64,000 nucleotides of DNA, from assembly GCF_022549225.1 (NCBI RefSeq), contig NZ_JAKZFD010000008.1, positions 62,001-126,000 on the forward strand, read 5' to 3'. Below, one piece after another: positions 1-9,154 of this stretch. The stretch comes from Pelomonas sp. CA6 (lineage in GTDB: Bacteria; Pseudomonadota; Gammaproteobacteria; Burkholderiales; Burkholderiaceae_C). Each line of letters starts with the position of its first letter. Position 1 is the first letter of the stretch. The notes beneath the pieces are model-generated. The model was not told the DNA's origin and ran no database searches. It saw only the letters and a program-made list of their open reading frames with translations. Position numbers and translations under genes: made by a program.

Positions 1-58
1 GCCGATGCGGTGATCCCTCCCCATCGCCGCGATTCCGTCCTGCCGAAAGGAGGTCATC

Positions 59-583
59 ATGGCGATGACCCGCATTCTGCTTCTGTCCGCCCTGGCGCTG
101 GGCTGCGCCCCTCTCCAGGCTCAGACCGACGAAAAGATGCCGACGGCCGCCCCGACCGCCGGCAAGGCCTATGGCAACGACAGCCGCTCGAACGGCTACA
201 GCAGCGAGGAGGCCGCGGGCCGGGCCGACTGCGCGCTGGCGAAGCGGGAGCAACGCGGGCAGTCGGGCACCACGACGCCCGCCGACCCATCGGCCCCGCC
301 GCCGGTGACCACCCCGTCGACCACGCCCTACCCACCCCCCGAACCCGGCCAGGACATGGGCATGCCCTGCACCGACGAGGAATACGCGCTGTACAAGACC
401 GCGCTGGATCCTGGGCGACTGCTGGCCGACTACCCGACGGCCGCGGGCTATCGCCGCGCGTCACCCAGCCGCGTGCAGGTGCTCACCGAACTGGAGCGCG
501 CACGCTCGGCCGGCGAGCTGGATTGGGCGTCCTATGAGCTGGGACTGCCCATGCAAAGCAAGCGCGACGCGATGCGACGCTGA
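59..583 (+). CDS. Hypothetical secreted protein
   Basis: I do not recognise the family. The 174-residue product starts with a typical Sec signal peptide (hydrophobic LLLSALALGCAPLQAQ, likely cleavage after AQA or, if lipidated, at the LGC cysteine). It continues with a low-complexity Pro/Thr/Ser-rich linker at about residues 75-105 and a charged C-terminal part. A strong ribosome binding site, AAAGGAGG, lies a few bases before the ATG and fixes this start. It faces a convergent acyltransferase gene. Probable periplasmic or lipoprotein product; function unknown. Confidence 0.7.
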   Translation: MAMTRILLLSALALGCAPLQAQTDEKMPTAAPTAGKAYGNDSRSNGYSSEEAAGRADCALAKREQRGQSGTTTPADPSAPPPVTTPSTTPYPPPEPGQDMGMPCTDEEYALYKTALDPGRLLADYPTAAGYRRASPSRVQVLTELERARSAGELDWASYELGLPMQSKRDAMRR

Positions 584-629
584 AGGCGAGCGCCAAGGCC
601 GGGCCGGCGCGCGCGTCCTCGTGGCGGCG

Positions 630-647
630 GCCGGGCCCGCGCCCGGC
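630..647. terminator. GC-rich hairpin between convergent genes
   Basis: A perfect 7-bp stem (GCCGGGC / GCCCGGC) with a 4-base loop sits between the convergent stops at 583 and 653. There is no T-run, so it would be at best a weak or bidirectional terminator. Chance hairpins are common at this G+C content. Confidence 0.3.
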
Positions 648-652
648 GCCGA

Positions 653-2089
653 TCAGACGCGCTCCTCCCAGGGCAGCATCAGCGACAGCATCAGCAGCTT
701 GCGGAACTCCGGTTCGAATCGATCAACCACGGCCTGCGGATCCGGGCACAGGCCGGCGTCGGTGATCAGCCCGAACTCCACCTGCCCGGCATAGGTCAGG
801 ATGCTGACGCCGACGCCGATGTCGCCCGACTGCGGCACCCAGAACATCACCCGCTCCACGGTGGAGCCGCAGAACTTGAGCGGCTCGGCCGGCCCCGGCA
901 CATTGGTCATCACCGCGGTGGCCTTGCGCGCGAAGATGTTCAGCATCGCATGCTGCACCGGCTTGATGAGCAGACCCGCCGCCGACAGCAGCCCGAAGGC
1001 CAGCACCGGCTGCAGGCTGCCCTTGAGTTCTTGCATGCGCGCATGCACCGCGTACAGCCGCTTCACCGGGTTGTCGATGCCGATGGGCAGCAGCAGCGGC
1101 ACCAGCCCGAAGCGGTTGCCCAGCTGGTAGACCCGTTCCATCGGGCGCAGGTTGACCGGCACCATCGCGCGGATCTCCTTGCCGTCGACCTCGTCGCCCT
1201 GTGCCCGCAGGTAGCCGCCCAGCGCGCCGGCCACGCAGCTCAGCAGCACGTCGTTGACCGAAACCCCCATGGCCTTGCCCACCGCCTTCACCGCGTCCAG
1301 CGGCAGGCGGTGCCCCCAGGCCACCCGCTTGCCCGGGCCCGGCTTGCCCTTGAGGCGGGTCGGCGAGTCGTCGCCCATCAACGCCAGCGCGGCGACGTCG
1401 CTGACCATCTGGTATCCCAGCTTGGCCGCCTGCACCGAGACGTCCAGCGGCTGCTCGGGGTGCAGCATCAAATCCACGGACTTCGCCACGCCGGAGCCCG
1501 CCATGCCGATCGCCTTCACCGTCAGCCCGGTGATGGGCTTGAGCAGCGCATCGCTGAGCCAGTCGGGCTCGGACAGCTGGGCCTCGCGCTGGCGCCGTGC
1601 CGGCGGCGGCTTGCCGCCGTCGGTGATGGAGAGCATCACCGCGATCAGCGCAATGCCGTCGGCGATGCAGTGGTGCAGGCGCGCGATCAGCGCGCTGGCG
1701 CCGTCCAGGTCCTGCACCAGATGCATCTGCCACAGCGGCCGCGCCGGATCCAGCGGGGTGCTGGCCAGCTCGGCGACGCGCTGCTGCAAGGCCTTCTCGG
1801 TCCATGCGCCGGCGCGCCCGCGCCGCGGGCGGGCGGGCTCCAGTTGCACATGGTGGGCGATGTCGAAGGCCTCGTCCTCCACCCACTGCGCGCCCAGCGT
1901 GTCCTCCACCACCTTCTGGCGGAAGCGCGGGTACTGCAGCAGGCGCTGGGCCACGCGTTCGCGCAGCGCCTCCAGCGTGATGCCGGGCCGGATGAACCAG
2001 ATGCCGTGGATCATCATCAGATTGGCGTCGGTGTCCATGCGCAGCCAGGCGGTATCCACCTTGGACATGCGGTGAGCAGCAGGGGCCAC
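653..2089 (-). CDS. Wax ester synthase/diacylglycerol acyltransferase (WS/DGAT family)
   Basis: This family transfers acyl groups from acyl-CoA to long-chain alcohols or diacylglycerol to make wax esters or triacylglycerol. The 478-residue length is normal for the family. The catalytic HHxxxDG motif is present as HHCIADG near residue 140, and the N-terminal VDTAWLRMDT resembles the family opening. The GTG start at 2089 has a GAGGAG ribosome binding site about 7 bases upstream; an ATG at 2068 is the alternative. The divergent neighbour encodes acyl-CoA-binding protein, which would supply the substrate. Product (wax ester or triacylglycerol) cannot be told from sequence. Confidence 0.92.
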   Translation of the reverse strand: MAPAAHRMSKVDTAWLRMDTDANLMMIHGIWFIRPGITLEALRERVAQRLLQYPRFRQKVVEDTLGAQWVEDEAFDIAHHVQLEPARPRRGRAGAWTEKALQQRVAELASTPLDPARPLWQMHLVQDLDGASALIARLHHCIADGIALIAVMLSITDGGKPPPARRQREAQLSEPDWLSDALLKPITGLTVKAIGMAGSGVAKSVDLMLHPEQPLDVSVQAAKLGYQMVSDVAALALMGDDSPTRLKGKPGPGKRVAWGHRLPLDAVKAVGKAMGVSVNDVLLSCVAGALGGYLRAQGDEVDGKEIRAMVPVNLRPMERVYQLGNRFGLVPLLLPIGIDNPVKRLYAVHARMQELKGSLQPVLAFGLLSAAGLLIKPVQHAMLNIFARKATAVMTNVPGPAEPLKFCGSTVERVMFWVPQSGDIGVGVSILTYAGQVEFGLITDAGLCPDPQAVVDRFEPEFRKLLMLSLMLPWEERV

Positions 2090-2193
2090 GCGGGTCTCCT
2101 CGTTCTAGAGTTCTTTCACCAGACCTTGCTGGTTAACATGCCAGCCGTCCATCCCGATTGTCACCAGGGATGTCGTCCAACCCAGGAGAGATC

Positions 2194-2445
2194 ATGAGCC
2201 TCAAAGAGCAATTCGACGCCGCCGTCGCCGCCTCCAAGCAACTGCCCGAGCGCCCCGACAACATGACGCTGTTGAAGATTTACGCGCTGTACAAGCAGGC
2301 CAGCGAAGGCGACGTGCAGGGCTCCCGTCCCGGCTTTACCGACATGGTGGGCCGCGCCAAGTACGACGCCTGGGCCGGCCTGCAGGGCACGAGCAGCGAC
2401 GAGGCGATGCAGCAGTACATCGACCTCATCGAATCCTTGAAGTAA
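2194..2445 (+). CDS. Acyl-CoA-binding protein
   Basis: Small cytosolic carrier of long-chain acyl-CoA. The 83 residues cover a complete ACBP fold of four helices, with the characteristic KIYALYKQAS and KYDAWAGLQGTSSDEAMQQY segments containing the acyl-CoA-contacting Tyr and Lys residues. The ATG at 2194 is preceded by AGGAG and gives the canonical length; a more upstream ATG (2158) would add an unconserved leader. It is divergent from a WS/DGAT acyltransferase, suggesting joint work in storage-lipid synthesis. Confidence 0.95.
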   Translation: MSLKEQFDAAVAASKQLPERPDNMTLLKIYALYKQASEGDVQGSRPGFTDMVGRAKYDAWAGLQGTSSDEAMQQYIDLIESLK

Positions 2446-2921
2446 GCCCCTCGGCCAGGGCTGCCCCTGGCCGGTCCCCCGGCGGTGGCGATGCTCGCGA
2501 GAGTGCCCCCGCTCGCACATCGCCAGGTGGGCCGGCTTGTGGCGGCCTGGCGCCCGGCCCCGAATACCCCCAAGCCCGGAGGAACAGCCGGGCGGCCCCA
2601 AAAGGGGCGGCAAGGCTCGCGGCCAGAGACCGCCAGCATCGGCTGGCGCGAGCCCTCGCATGAGGCCCGATGTGGAGTCGAGCCGTACCCGGCGAGCGAC
2701 TTGAAGCCTGAGCGGTGGAGGTGCACCGGTGGTGGTCGGGCCATCGCTCCGTGTTCAGCGCGGTCCTCGGTCAAATCGTATTCAGGCCCTCTTCTTTGGT
2801 GACTTTCTTCTGGGCCCCAGAAGAAAGTTACCCGGCTGCCGGGCCGGAACCCGGCGGGCTCTGCGCAGCGCGCAAGGGCAGCAAGGACAATCAGAAAGCC
2901 ACCCCGCCCCCGCGGCAAGCA
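2446..2921. other. Intergenic region without a gene
   Basis: This 476-base stretch lies between the ACBP gene and the convergent PHA-system gene. It has no open frame with protein-like features. It contains one long imperfect palindrome (annotated separately at 2798-2832) and otherwise GC-rich sequence of the kind that gives spurious frames in Burkholderiales. Nothing else is supported. Confidence 0.6.
2798..2832. repeat. Long imperfect palindrome, 17-bp arms
   Basis: GGTGACTTTCTTCTGGG and its near-exact reverse complement (one mismatch) are separated by a single base. The pyrimidine/purine-rich arms would form a cruciform or an RNA hairpin. From memory, similar VTFFWGPEES-coding palindromes are scattered in intergenic DNA of Burkholderiales and Xanthomonadales. 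It lies between convergent genes, so it may end transcription from either side. Confidence 0.6.
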
Positions 2922-3254
2922 CTACACCTTGCCCTTCCGCCCCCCGGCCCCCTTCCCACGGCCCTCCGCCGCCAGCAGCTGATCCAGCGCCCGCTCGATC
3001 TCGCCTTCGATGCTGGCCTTGAAGGCCCCCAGCAGCAGGCCCAGCCGGGCGCTGAGGTCGAAATGCGCGCCAGTCACGATGAGACGCCCCTTCACCCCCG
3101 AACGGGTGAACTCCACCGTGTCGCTGGTCTCGCCCTCCAGCACCGTGCATTCCATGTCGTAGCGCCGCTCGACCTCCTCGGCCCAGGCAAAGGCGATTTC
3201 GCGGGCACGCGCGAATCCGAGTTGGTGGTCGCGATGGATCTGGATGTCGGCCAT
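2922..3254 (-). CDS. Polyhydroxyalkanoic acid system family protein
   Basis: The 110-residue product matches what I know of the small PHA-system (PHA_gran_rgn) family. It opens with MADIQIHRDHQLG and has a central FTRSGVKGRLIVTGAHFDL segment and the C-terminal LGLLLGAFKASIEGEIERAL helix. It ends in a basic Gly/Lys/Arg tail. Members are associated with polyhydroxyalkanoate granules, but their molecular role is not established. The neighbouring acyltransferase and acyl-CoA-binding genes fit a storage-polymer context. It lies 9 bases after the stop side of the upstream aminopeptidase gene and may be cotranscribed. Confidence 0.8.
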   Translation of the reverse strand: MADIQIHRDHQLGFARAREIAFAWAEEVERRYDMECTVLEGETSDTVEFTRSGVKGRLIVTGAHFDLSARLGLLLGAFKASIEGEIERALDQLLAAEGRGKGAGGRKGKV

Positions 3255-3263
3255 GGACGGTCC

Positions 3264-4370
3264 TCAGGGTGATGGGGCTGGCGCCGCCGCAGCACTGGCA
3301 GCGCCCTGGCGCAACTCTACGCGACGGGCGGCCGCGGGCAGCGCGGCCAGCCGCCGCACCTCGGCATGGAAGCGCGGCCAGTCGCGGCCGCAGCGATCGA
3401 ACAGGCGCTCGAACTCGGGCAGCAGGTCCAGATAGCTGCCCTGGATGGCCAGGCTGGCGTTGTTCAGCGCGGCGGTCGCGGCGTCGTAGCGCGCATCGCC
3501 GCCCCAGCGCGCCTTGAGCGCGGCGTAGTCCTCGTGCAGCGCGCGCAGGGCCCGCGCCTTGGCGGCCTGCTTGTCGGCGTCGCTGTCCGGCCCGGCGTAG
3601 ACCTCCGCCAACCGGGCCCGCGTGCGACGCGTCAGCGCCAGCCACTCCTGGTGGCGGCGCCTCAGGGTCAGGTCTTGCGCGGCCGCGTCGGGCCGGTTCG
3701 CCAGCCACTGCGCCGCGCCCAGGGTCTCCACCGCGGTGGCGTAGTTTTCGTTGAACGCGGTGTCGTCGTCCGCGTAGACGCGCTGGTGCGCCAGCTCGTG
3801 GAAGATCATGCGCGCCAGCGCCCCTTCGGGCAGGCGGATGAAGGTGTTCAGCAGCGGGTCGCCGCCCAGCCAGTTGCTCAGCCCCAGGCTGGAATACGCC
3901 GGCACGCCGTAGACATGCACCTCCAGCCCCTGCGCCGCCAACTCCGCGGCGAAGGCCTGCGCCGCCTCGCGGCGGAAGAAGCCGCGGTAGCCGGCGCAGC
4001 CCAGCACCGGATAGCACCAGGTCTTGAGCGTCAGGCTCAGCGGCGGCGCCGCGACCACGTTCCATACCGCCGCGTCGCGGCCCAGGTCGGCATAGCGGGT
4101 GTAGCTGGCGTTGTCGGGCAGCGCGAGCCGCTCGACGGCGTAGCGGCGCAAGGCCTGCGCCAGCGCCAGCTGGCGGCGCAGGACCGGGTCCGGCGCGACG
4201 CAGTCCGGCCCGGCCTGCGGCTGCCCGCAGGCCAGCCAGTCCTCCACCGGCCGGGCCTGCCCCAGCATCGCCAGATGGCCGCGCAAGGCCTGCCCGTAAT
4301 AACCCAGCGAACCGCAGCCGGACAGGAACAGCAGCGCGGCCAGGGCCAGGCCATGCCCCAGCGTCCGCAT
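3264..4370 (-). CDS. Putative zinc aminopeptidase, lipoprotein
   Basis: Belongs to the putative aminopeptidase family PF10023. The zinc-binding HELAHQ motif is near residue 190, followed downstream by the FNENYATAVE segment with the likely third ligand Glu. The ATG at 4370 starts a lipoprotein leader (LAALLFLSGCGSLGYY, lipobox LSGC), so the product is probably membrane-anchored facing the periplasm; 368 residues fit the family. An in-frame extension up to 4535 exists but lacks a leader and runs into the upstream gene. It lies 44 bases after the molybdopterin oxidoreductase gene on the same strand. Substrate unknown. Confidence 0.82.
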   Translation of the reverse strand: MRTLGHGLALAALLFLSGCGSLGYYGQALRGHLAMLGQARPVEDWLACGQPQAGPDCVAPDPVLRRQLALAQALRRYAVERLALPDNASYTRYADLGRDAAVWNVVAAPPLSLTLKTWCYPVLGCAGYRGFFRREAAQAFAAELAAQGLEVHVYGVPAYSSLGLSNWLGGDPLLNTFIRLPEGALARMIFHELAHQRVYADDDTAFNENYATAVETLGAAQWLANRPDAAAQDLTLRRRHQEWLALTRRTRARLAEVYAGPDSDADKQAAKARALRALHEDYAALKARWGGDARYDAATAALNNASLAIQGSYLDLLPEFERLFDRCGRDWPRFHAEVRRLAALPAAARRVELRQGAASAAAAPAPSP

Positions 4371-4414
4371 GCCGGCGTGAACCGATGCTCCGGCGGCCAG
4401 GCGGCCGGCCGGAC

Positions 4415-6475
4415 TCAGCCCGCCTGGACGTCCACCAGGCAGTCGTAGAAGCACGGCGCCTGCCCCAGGTCGGTGAGCCGCTGGTGGGTCAGCTCGTTGA
4501 CGTTGCGGCCGTCCAGGCCCAGCTTGCGCCACCACACGCCCAGGCCGTTGACGACGCCGGGGCGCGCGCGCGCGCTCACCGCGAGCCGGCAGCGGTAGCT
4601 GCCGCGGTCGTTGAACACCCGCACCACCTGCCCGTCGGCGAGGCCGCGCGCGGCGGCGTCCTGCGCGTGCATCTCCAGCAGTTGCTCGCCCTCGATGTCG
4701 CGCAGGCTCTTGACGTTGACGAAGCTGCTGTTGAGGAAGTTGCGCGCCGGCGGCGAGATCATCGCCAGCGGGTAGCGCGACGCGAGCTCGGGGCTGCTGG
4801 CGGCGCTTTCATAGTTGGGCACATAGGTCGCGCCGCGCGCATCCGCCTTTCCCGACGGGGTCAGGTATTGCCCCTGCGCGAAGGGCGCCTCCGGCAGCGG
4901 TAGCTTGAACCAGCCCTGCTCCTGCAACTGCGCGAAGTCCACCGTGTCGGCCAGGGCCTGGCGCGCCAGTTCGGCGTCGCTGTCGGCGAAGCAGGGGTCG
5001 GTGTAGCCCATGGCCGCGGCCAGCGCGCGGAAGATGTCGGTGTTGGAGCGCGCCTCGCCCAGCGGCGCCACCGCCGGCTGGTTCAGCAGCACGTCGGTAT
5101 GGCCGTAGCTGGTGTGCACGTCCAGATGCTCCAGCTGGGTGGTCGCGGGCAGCACATAGTCCGCCAGGTCGGCGGTGTCGGTCATGAAGTGCTCCAGCAC
5201 GACGGTGAACAGATCCTCGCGCTGGAAACCCCGCACCACCTTCGCCGACTCGGGCGCCACCGCGACCGGGTTGCTGTTGTAGACGATGAGGGCGCGCACG
5301 GCCGGGCCGAACTCGGCCGAGCCCGGGTGCAGCAGCGCGTCGCCGATCGTGCTCATGTTGATCAGGCGCGACGGCCGGTCGCCGCGCAATTCGGGTCGTT
5401 CCAGGTCCGCCTTCTTGTAGGGCGCGAACCAGCCGGAGGACGACAGCAGCAGCCCGCCGGCGCGGTCGCGCCAGGCCCCCGTCAGGCAGGGCAGCAACGC
5501 GATCAGGCGCACCGCGTTGCCGCCACCGCGCACGCGCTGCATGCCGTAGTTCAGCCGGATCGCGGCCGGTCGCGCCTGCGCGTAGTCGCGCGCCAGCTGG
5601 CGCAGCTCGTCGACACCGATCCCGCATTCCGCCGCGCTGCGTTCCGGCGTCCAGGCCAAGGCCTGCTCGCGCAGCGCCTCCCAGCCTTCGACGTGGCGGG
5701 CGATGTAGTCGTGGTCCAGCCAGTCGTTCACGATCAGCTCGTGCATCAGCCCCAGCGCCAGCGCGCCGTCGGTGCCGGGCAGCAGCGCGAGGTGCTGGTG
5801 GCATTTTTCGGCGGTCTCGGTGCGGCGCGGGTCAATGCAGATCAGCTTCGCGCCCTGACGCTTGGCCTGGTTGGCATAGGTCCAGAAATGCAGGTTGGAG
5901 GCGATGGAGTTGCTGCCCCAGATCAGGATCAGCTTGGCCTCCGCGAAGAAGGGCAGGTGCATGCCCACCTTGCCGCCATAGGTGGCGGCCAGCCCCGCGC
6001 CGCCGGCCGAGGCGCAGATGGTGCGGTCCAGCCGCGACGCGCCCAGCCGGTTGAAGAAGCGGCCCGCCATGGCCTCGCCCTGCACCAGGCCCATGGTGCC
6101 GGCATAGCTGTAGGGCAGGATGGCTTGCGGGTCCTGGGCGGCAATCGCCCGCAGCCGCAGGGCGATATCGGCCAGGGCCTCGGACCAGCTCACCGGCTCG
6201 AAGCGCGGCGCCTCGTGCTTGGCGCTGACGCGCTTGAGCGGCCGCAGCACACGCTCGGGGTGGTAGGTGCGCTCGGGGTAGCGCGACACCTTGGTGCACA
6301 GCGCCCCATGGGTGCTGGGGTGCTCGGCCCGTCCCTGCACCTTGACCACCCGTTCGCCCTGGACGGTGATGCGCAGCGCGCAGGTGTCGGGGCAGTCATG
6401 CGGGCAGGCCCCGTGGACGACGCGGGTGGGGAGATCCGTGGCGGACTCGGCAGTGGCGGCGGCGTGAACGTTCAT
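4415..6475 (-). CDS. Molybdopterin-dependent oxidoreductase (formate dehydrogenase-like)
   Basis: Member of the DMSO reductase superfamily. The N-terminal iron-sulfur motif is CPHDCPDTC plus a fourth Cys in HGALCTK, predicted to bind one [4Fe-4S] cluster. Central segments LIWGSNSIASNL and CIDPRRTETA match molybdopterin-guanine-dinucleotide binding regions, and a C-terminal MopB-CT barrel (HAQDAAARGLADGQVVRVF) closes the protein. I chose ATG 6475 rather than 6493 because it gives a compact N-terminus (686 residues). No Tat leader is visible, so it is probably cytoplasmic. No electron-transfer partner gene adjoins it; substrate is unknown. Confidence 0.88.
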   Translation of the reverse strand: MNVHAAATAESATDLPTRVVHGACPHDCPDTCALRITVQGERVVKVQGRAEHPSTHGALCTKVSRYPERTYHPERVLRPLKRVSAKHEAPRFEPVSWSEALADIALRLRAIAAQDPQAILPYSYAGTMGLVQGEAMAGRFFNRLGASRLDRTICASAGGAGLAATYGGKVGMHLPFFAEAKLILIWGSNSIASNLHFWTYANQAKRQGAKLICIDPRRTETAEKCHQHLALLPGTDGALALGLMHELIVNDWLDHDYIARHVEGWEALREQALAWTPERSAAECGIGVDELRQLARDYAQARPAAIRLNYGMQRVRGGGNAVRLIALLPCLTGAWRDRAGGLLLSSSGWFAPYKKADLERPELRGDRPSRLINMSTIGDALLHPGSAEFGPAVRALIVYNSNPVAVAPESAKVVRGFQREDLFTVVLEHFMTDTADLADYVLPATTQLEHLDVHTSYGHTDVLLNQPAVAPLGEARSNTDIFRALAAAMGYTDPCFADSDAELARQALADTVDFAQLQEQGWFKLPLPEAPFAQGQYLTPSGKADARGATYVPNYESAASSPELASRYPLAMISPPARNFLNSSFVNVKSLRDIEGEQLLEMHAQDAAARGLADGQVVRVFNDRGSYRCRLAVSARARPGVVNGLGVWWRKLGLDGRNVNELTHQRLTDLGQAPCFYDCLVDVQAG

Positions 6476-6627
6476 CCGCAAACTATTGCACAAGCCCGTT
6501 GTCCTTGCTTTTGCTTACGTCCCCTGCCCACCGAGGGCGCAAGACCCTGACATGGCCGGCGGCAATAATCCACGCCTGGCGGGCCTGCTGCCGCCCGATG
6601 AAAACAGTGAACAGAGGGGAATTGAAC

Positions 6628-7746
6628 GTGGATCGCCGTCATTGCCTCACCGGCCTGTCTGCCCTGTTGTTGAGCCGCTGGTCCCAGGCTCAGGAGCGCC
6701 GTCGCATCGTGCTGGGCCAGTCCGCGCCGCTCAGCGGCCCCGCCGCCCAGCTGGGCCTGCAGATGCAGACCGGGGCCAAGCTCTATTTCGACCATGTCAA
6801 CGCCAATGGCGGGATCAACGGCATGGGCATCGAGTTGCGCAGCCTGGACGATGGCTACGAGCCCGACCGCTGCCGGGCCAACACCGAGAAATTCATCAAC
6901 GACGAGGTGTTCGCGCTGTTCGGCTATGTCGGCACGCCGACCTCGCTGGCGGCGTTGCCGCTGGTGAACCAGAACCGCATCCCCTTCATCGCGCCGCTGA
7001 CGGGCGCCGAGGCGCTGCGCGACCCGGTCAGCCCCTGGGTCTTCCATGTGCGCGCCTCCTACTTCGACGAGACCGCGCTGATCGTCAAGCAGCTGCAGCA
7101 GCTGGGCTTGTCCAAGATCTCGGTGTTCCATCAGAACGACAGCTATGGCAAGGCCGGGCTGGACGGCGTGCTGCGCGCGATGACCAGCCATTCGCTGAAG
7201 CCGCTGAGCGTGTCCACCGTGGAACGCAACAGCGCGGATGTCGCCAAGGCGGTGCGCGAGCTGGTGCCCGGCGCGCCGCATGCGATCGTGATGGTGAGCG
7301 CCTACAAGAGCTGTGCCGCCTTCATCCGCGAGGCGCGCAAGGCCGGCTATGGCGGGGTGTTCTACAACGTCTCCTTCGTTGGCACCCAGGCCCTGCTGGA
7401 CGAGTTGGGCAAGGACGCCAGCGGCGTTGTCGTCAGCCAGGTCATGCCCTACCCCTATGGGGCCGGCACCGGCGTGGTCGCCGAATACCAGGCCGCGTTG
7501 CAGAAGGCGGGCGGCGCGCTCAAGCCCGACTACAACGCGATCGAGGGCTTCGTCGCCGCCAAGACCCTGACCGAGGGCCTGCGCCGTGTCGCGCGCCTGA
7601 GCCGCGATGGCCTGGTGGGCGCGCTGGAAGGCCTGCAGAACTACAACCTGGGCGGCTTCAACCTGCGCTACGGCCCTGGCCGGCGCACCGGGTCGGGCTT
7701 TGTCGAGCTGACGATGTTGACGGGTGACGGCAAGGTGAGGCGCTGA
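6628..7746 (+). CDS. Branched-chain-type ABC transporter substrate-binding protein (orphan)
   Basis: Periplasmic type-1 binding-protein fold (Peripl_BP_6). Typical opening IVLGQSAPLSGPAAQLG, then GAKLYFDHVNANGGINGMGI and FALFGYVGTPTS. The GTG start at 6628 is chosen because AGAGGGGA lies 7 bases upstream and the next residues form a leader (RRHCLTGLSALLLSRWSQAQ). ATG 6598 in the same frame lacks a ribosome binding site. No permease or ATPase gene is nearby, so it is an orphan receptor that could serve a remote transporter or a sensor. It resembles the protein at 27459-28580. The divergent upstream gene is the molybdopterin oxidoreductase. Confidence 0.88.
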   Translation: MDRRHCLTGLSALLLSRWSQAQERRRIVLGQSAPLSGPAAQLGLQMQTGAKLYFDHVNANGGINGMGIELRSLDDGYEPDRCRANTEKFINDEVFALFGYVGTPTSLAALPLVNQNRIPFIAPLTGAEALRDPVSPWVFHVRASYFDETALIVKQLQQLGLSKISVFHQNDSYGKAGLDGVLRAMTSHSLKPLSVSTVERNSADVAKAVRELVPGAPHAIVMVSAYKSCAAFIREARKAGYGGVFYNVSFVGTQALLDELGKDASGVVVSQVMPYPYGAGTGVVAEYQAALQKAGGALKPDYNAIEGFVAAKTLTEGLRRVARLSRDGLVGALEGLQNYNLGGFNLRYGPGRRTGSGFVELTMLTGDGKVRR

Positions 7747-7912
7747 GCCCCCGGCCCAGCGGGCACGCTGGGCCGCCCCCCCAAAGAGCAAGACCCAACA
7801 AGGCCAAAGACCGCAAACCCCACCCGCGGGGCAGCCCACCCCCACCCCGGTACACTCACTCAGGCCGCCGTGCACCCCCACGCCGGCCTTTTTTCTTTCG
7901 AGCGCCGCCCCA

Positions 7913-7932
7913 AAAACGCGGCGCCGCGTTTT
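7913..7932. repeat. Perfect 20-bp palindrome
   Basis: AAAACGCGGCGCCGCGTTTT is identical to its own reverse complement and ends 13 bases before the ATG of the amidohydrolase gene. It could be an operator, or a hairpin masking the ribosome binding site. Its very GC-rich core flanked by A4/T4 also resembles a bidirectional terminator. Confidence 0.5.
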
Positions 7933-7945
7933 CCGGGAGCCCGAC

Positions 7946-9154
7946 ATGAAGCTGATCGCCGACATAGAGGCCCGCACGGCCGAGATCGCCGCGCTGCGCC
8001 GCGACATCCACGCCCACCCCGAGCTGTGCTTCAAGGAGGAGCGCACCGCCGAGCTGATCGCCCAGACCCTGAGCGGCTGGGGCATCCCGGTGCACCGCGG
8101 CCTGGGCAAGACCGGCGTGGTGGGCATCATCAAGGGCGGCAGCGGCAGCAGCACCCGCGCCGTGGGCCTGCGCGCCGACATCGACGCACTGCCGATGACG
8201 GAGCACAACCGCTTCGAACATGCCAGCCGCCACCCCGGCAAGATGCACGCCTGTGGCCACGATGGCCATACCGCGATGCTGCTCGCCGCGGCCCGCGAAC
8301 TGGCGAGCCAGCGCGATTTCGACGGCACGGTCTACGTCGTGTTTCAGCCGGCCGAGGAAGGCGGCGGCGGCGCGCGCGAGATGATCAAGGACGGGCTGTT
8401 CAAGCAGTTCCCGATGGAAGCCATGTTCGGCATCCACAACTGGCCCGGCATGGCCGCGGGCCAGTTCGCGCTGAAGAGCGGGCCGGTGTTCGCGTCCAGC
8501 AACGAGTTCAAGATCACCATCCGCGGCAAGGGCTCGCACGGCGCGATGCCCCACCTGGGGCTGGATCCTGTGCCGGTGGCCTGCCAGATGGTGCAGGCCT
8601 TCCAGACCATCATCAGCCGCAACCTGCGCCCGATCGACACCGGCGTGATCTCGGTGACCATGATCCACGCGGGCGAAGCCACCAACGTGGTGCCCGACAC
8701 CTGCGTGCTGGAAGGCACGGTGCGCAGCTTCACCGTCGAGGTGCTGGACATGCTGGAGCGGCGCATGCGCGAAGTGGCCCAGGGCACGGCGGCGGCCTTC
8801 GGCGTGCAGTGCGAGTTCGAGTTCCACCGCAACTACCCGCCCACCATCAACCATGCTGCCGAGACCGAGTTCGTCCGCGAGGTGCTGACCGGCATGGTCG
8901 GCGCGGCCAACGTGCACGAGTTCGAGCCGACGATGGGCGCCGAGGACTTCAGCTACTACCTGCAGGAGGTGCCCGGCTGCTATTTCCTGATCGGCAATGG
9001 CGACGGCAGCCACCGCGAGGGCGGTCACGGCCTGGGCCCCTGCATGCTGCACAACCCCAGCTATGACTTCAACGACGCGCTGATCCCGGTCGGCGGCTCG
9101 ATGTGGGTCACGCTCGCCAAGGCCTGGCTGGCCCAAGCGCGGAGCCGGGCATGA
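7946..9154 (+). CDS. M20 family amidohydrolase (hippurate/N-acyl-amino acid hydrolase type)
   Basis: Zinc/manganese peptidase-family M20D amidohydrolase, cleaving N-acyl or N-aryl amino acids. Metal and catalytic motifs are visible: LRADIDALPM, HACGHDGHTAM (metal His/Asp and catalytic Asp), PAEEGGGGA (catalytic Glu and metal Glu), the dimerisation-domain GSHGAMPHLG, and MGAEDFSYY near the C-terminus. Its 402 residues match the family. A GGGAG ribosome binding site precedes ATG 7946. The last bases overlap the start of the DUF1415 gene (ATGA), implying translational coupling. The exact substrate is not predictable. Confidence 0.92.
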   Translation: MKLIADIEARTAEIAALRRDIHAHPELCFKEERTAELIAQTLSGWGIPVHRGLGKTGVVGIIKGGSGSSTRAVGLRADIDALPMTEHNRFEHASRHPGKMHACGHDGHTAMLLAAARELASQRDFDGTVYVVFQPAEEGGGGAREMIKDGLFKQFPMEAMFGIHNWPGMAAGQFALKSGPVFASSNEFKITIRGKGSHGAMPHLGLDPVPVACQMVQAFQTIISRNLRPIDTGVISVTMIHAGEATNVVPDTCVLEGTVRSFTVEVLDMLERRMREVAQGTAAAFGVQCEFEFHRNYPPTINHAAETEFVREVLTGMVGAANVHEFEPTMGAEDFSYYLQEVPGCYFLIGNGDGSHREGGHGLGPCMLHNPSYDFNDALIPVGGSMWVTLAKAWLAQARSRA

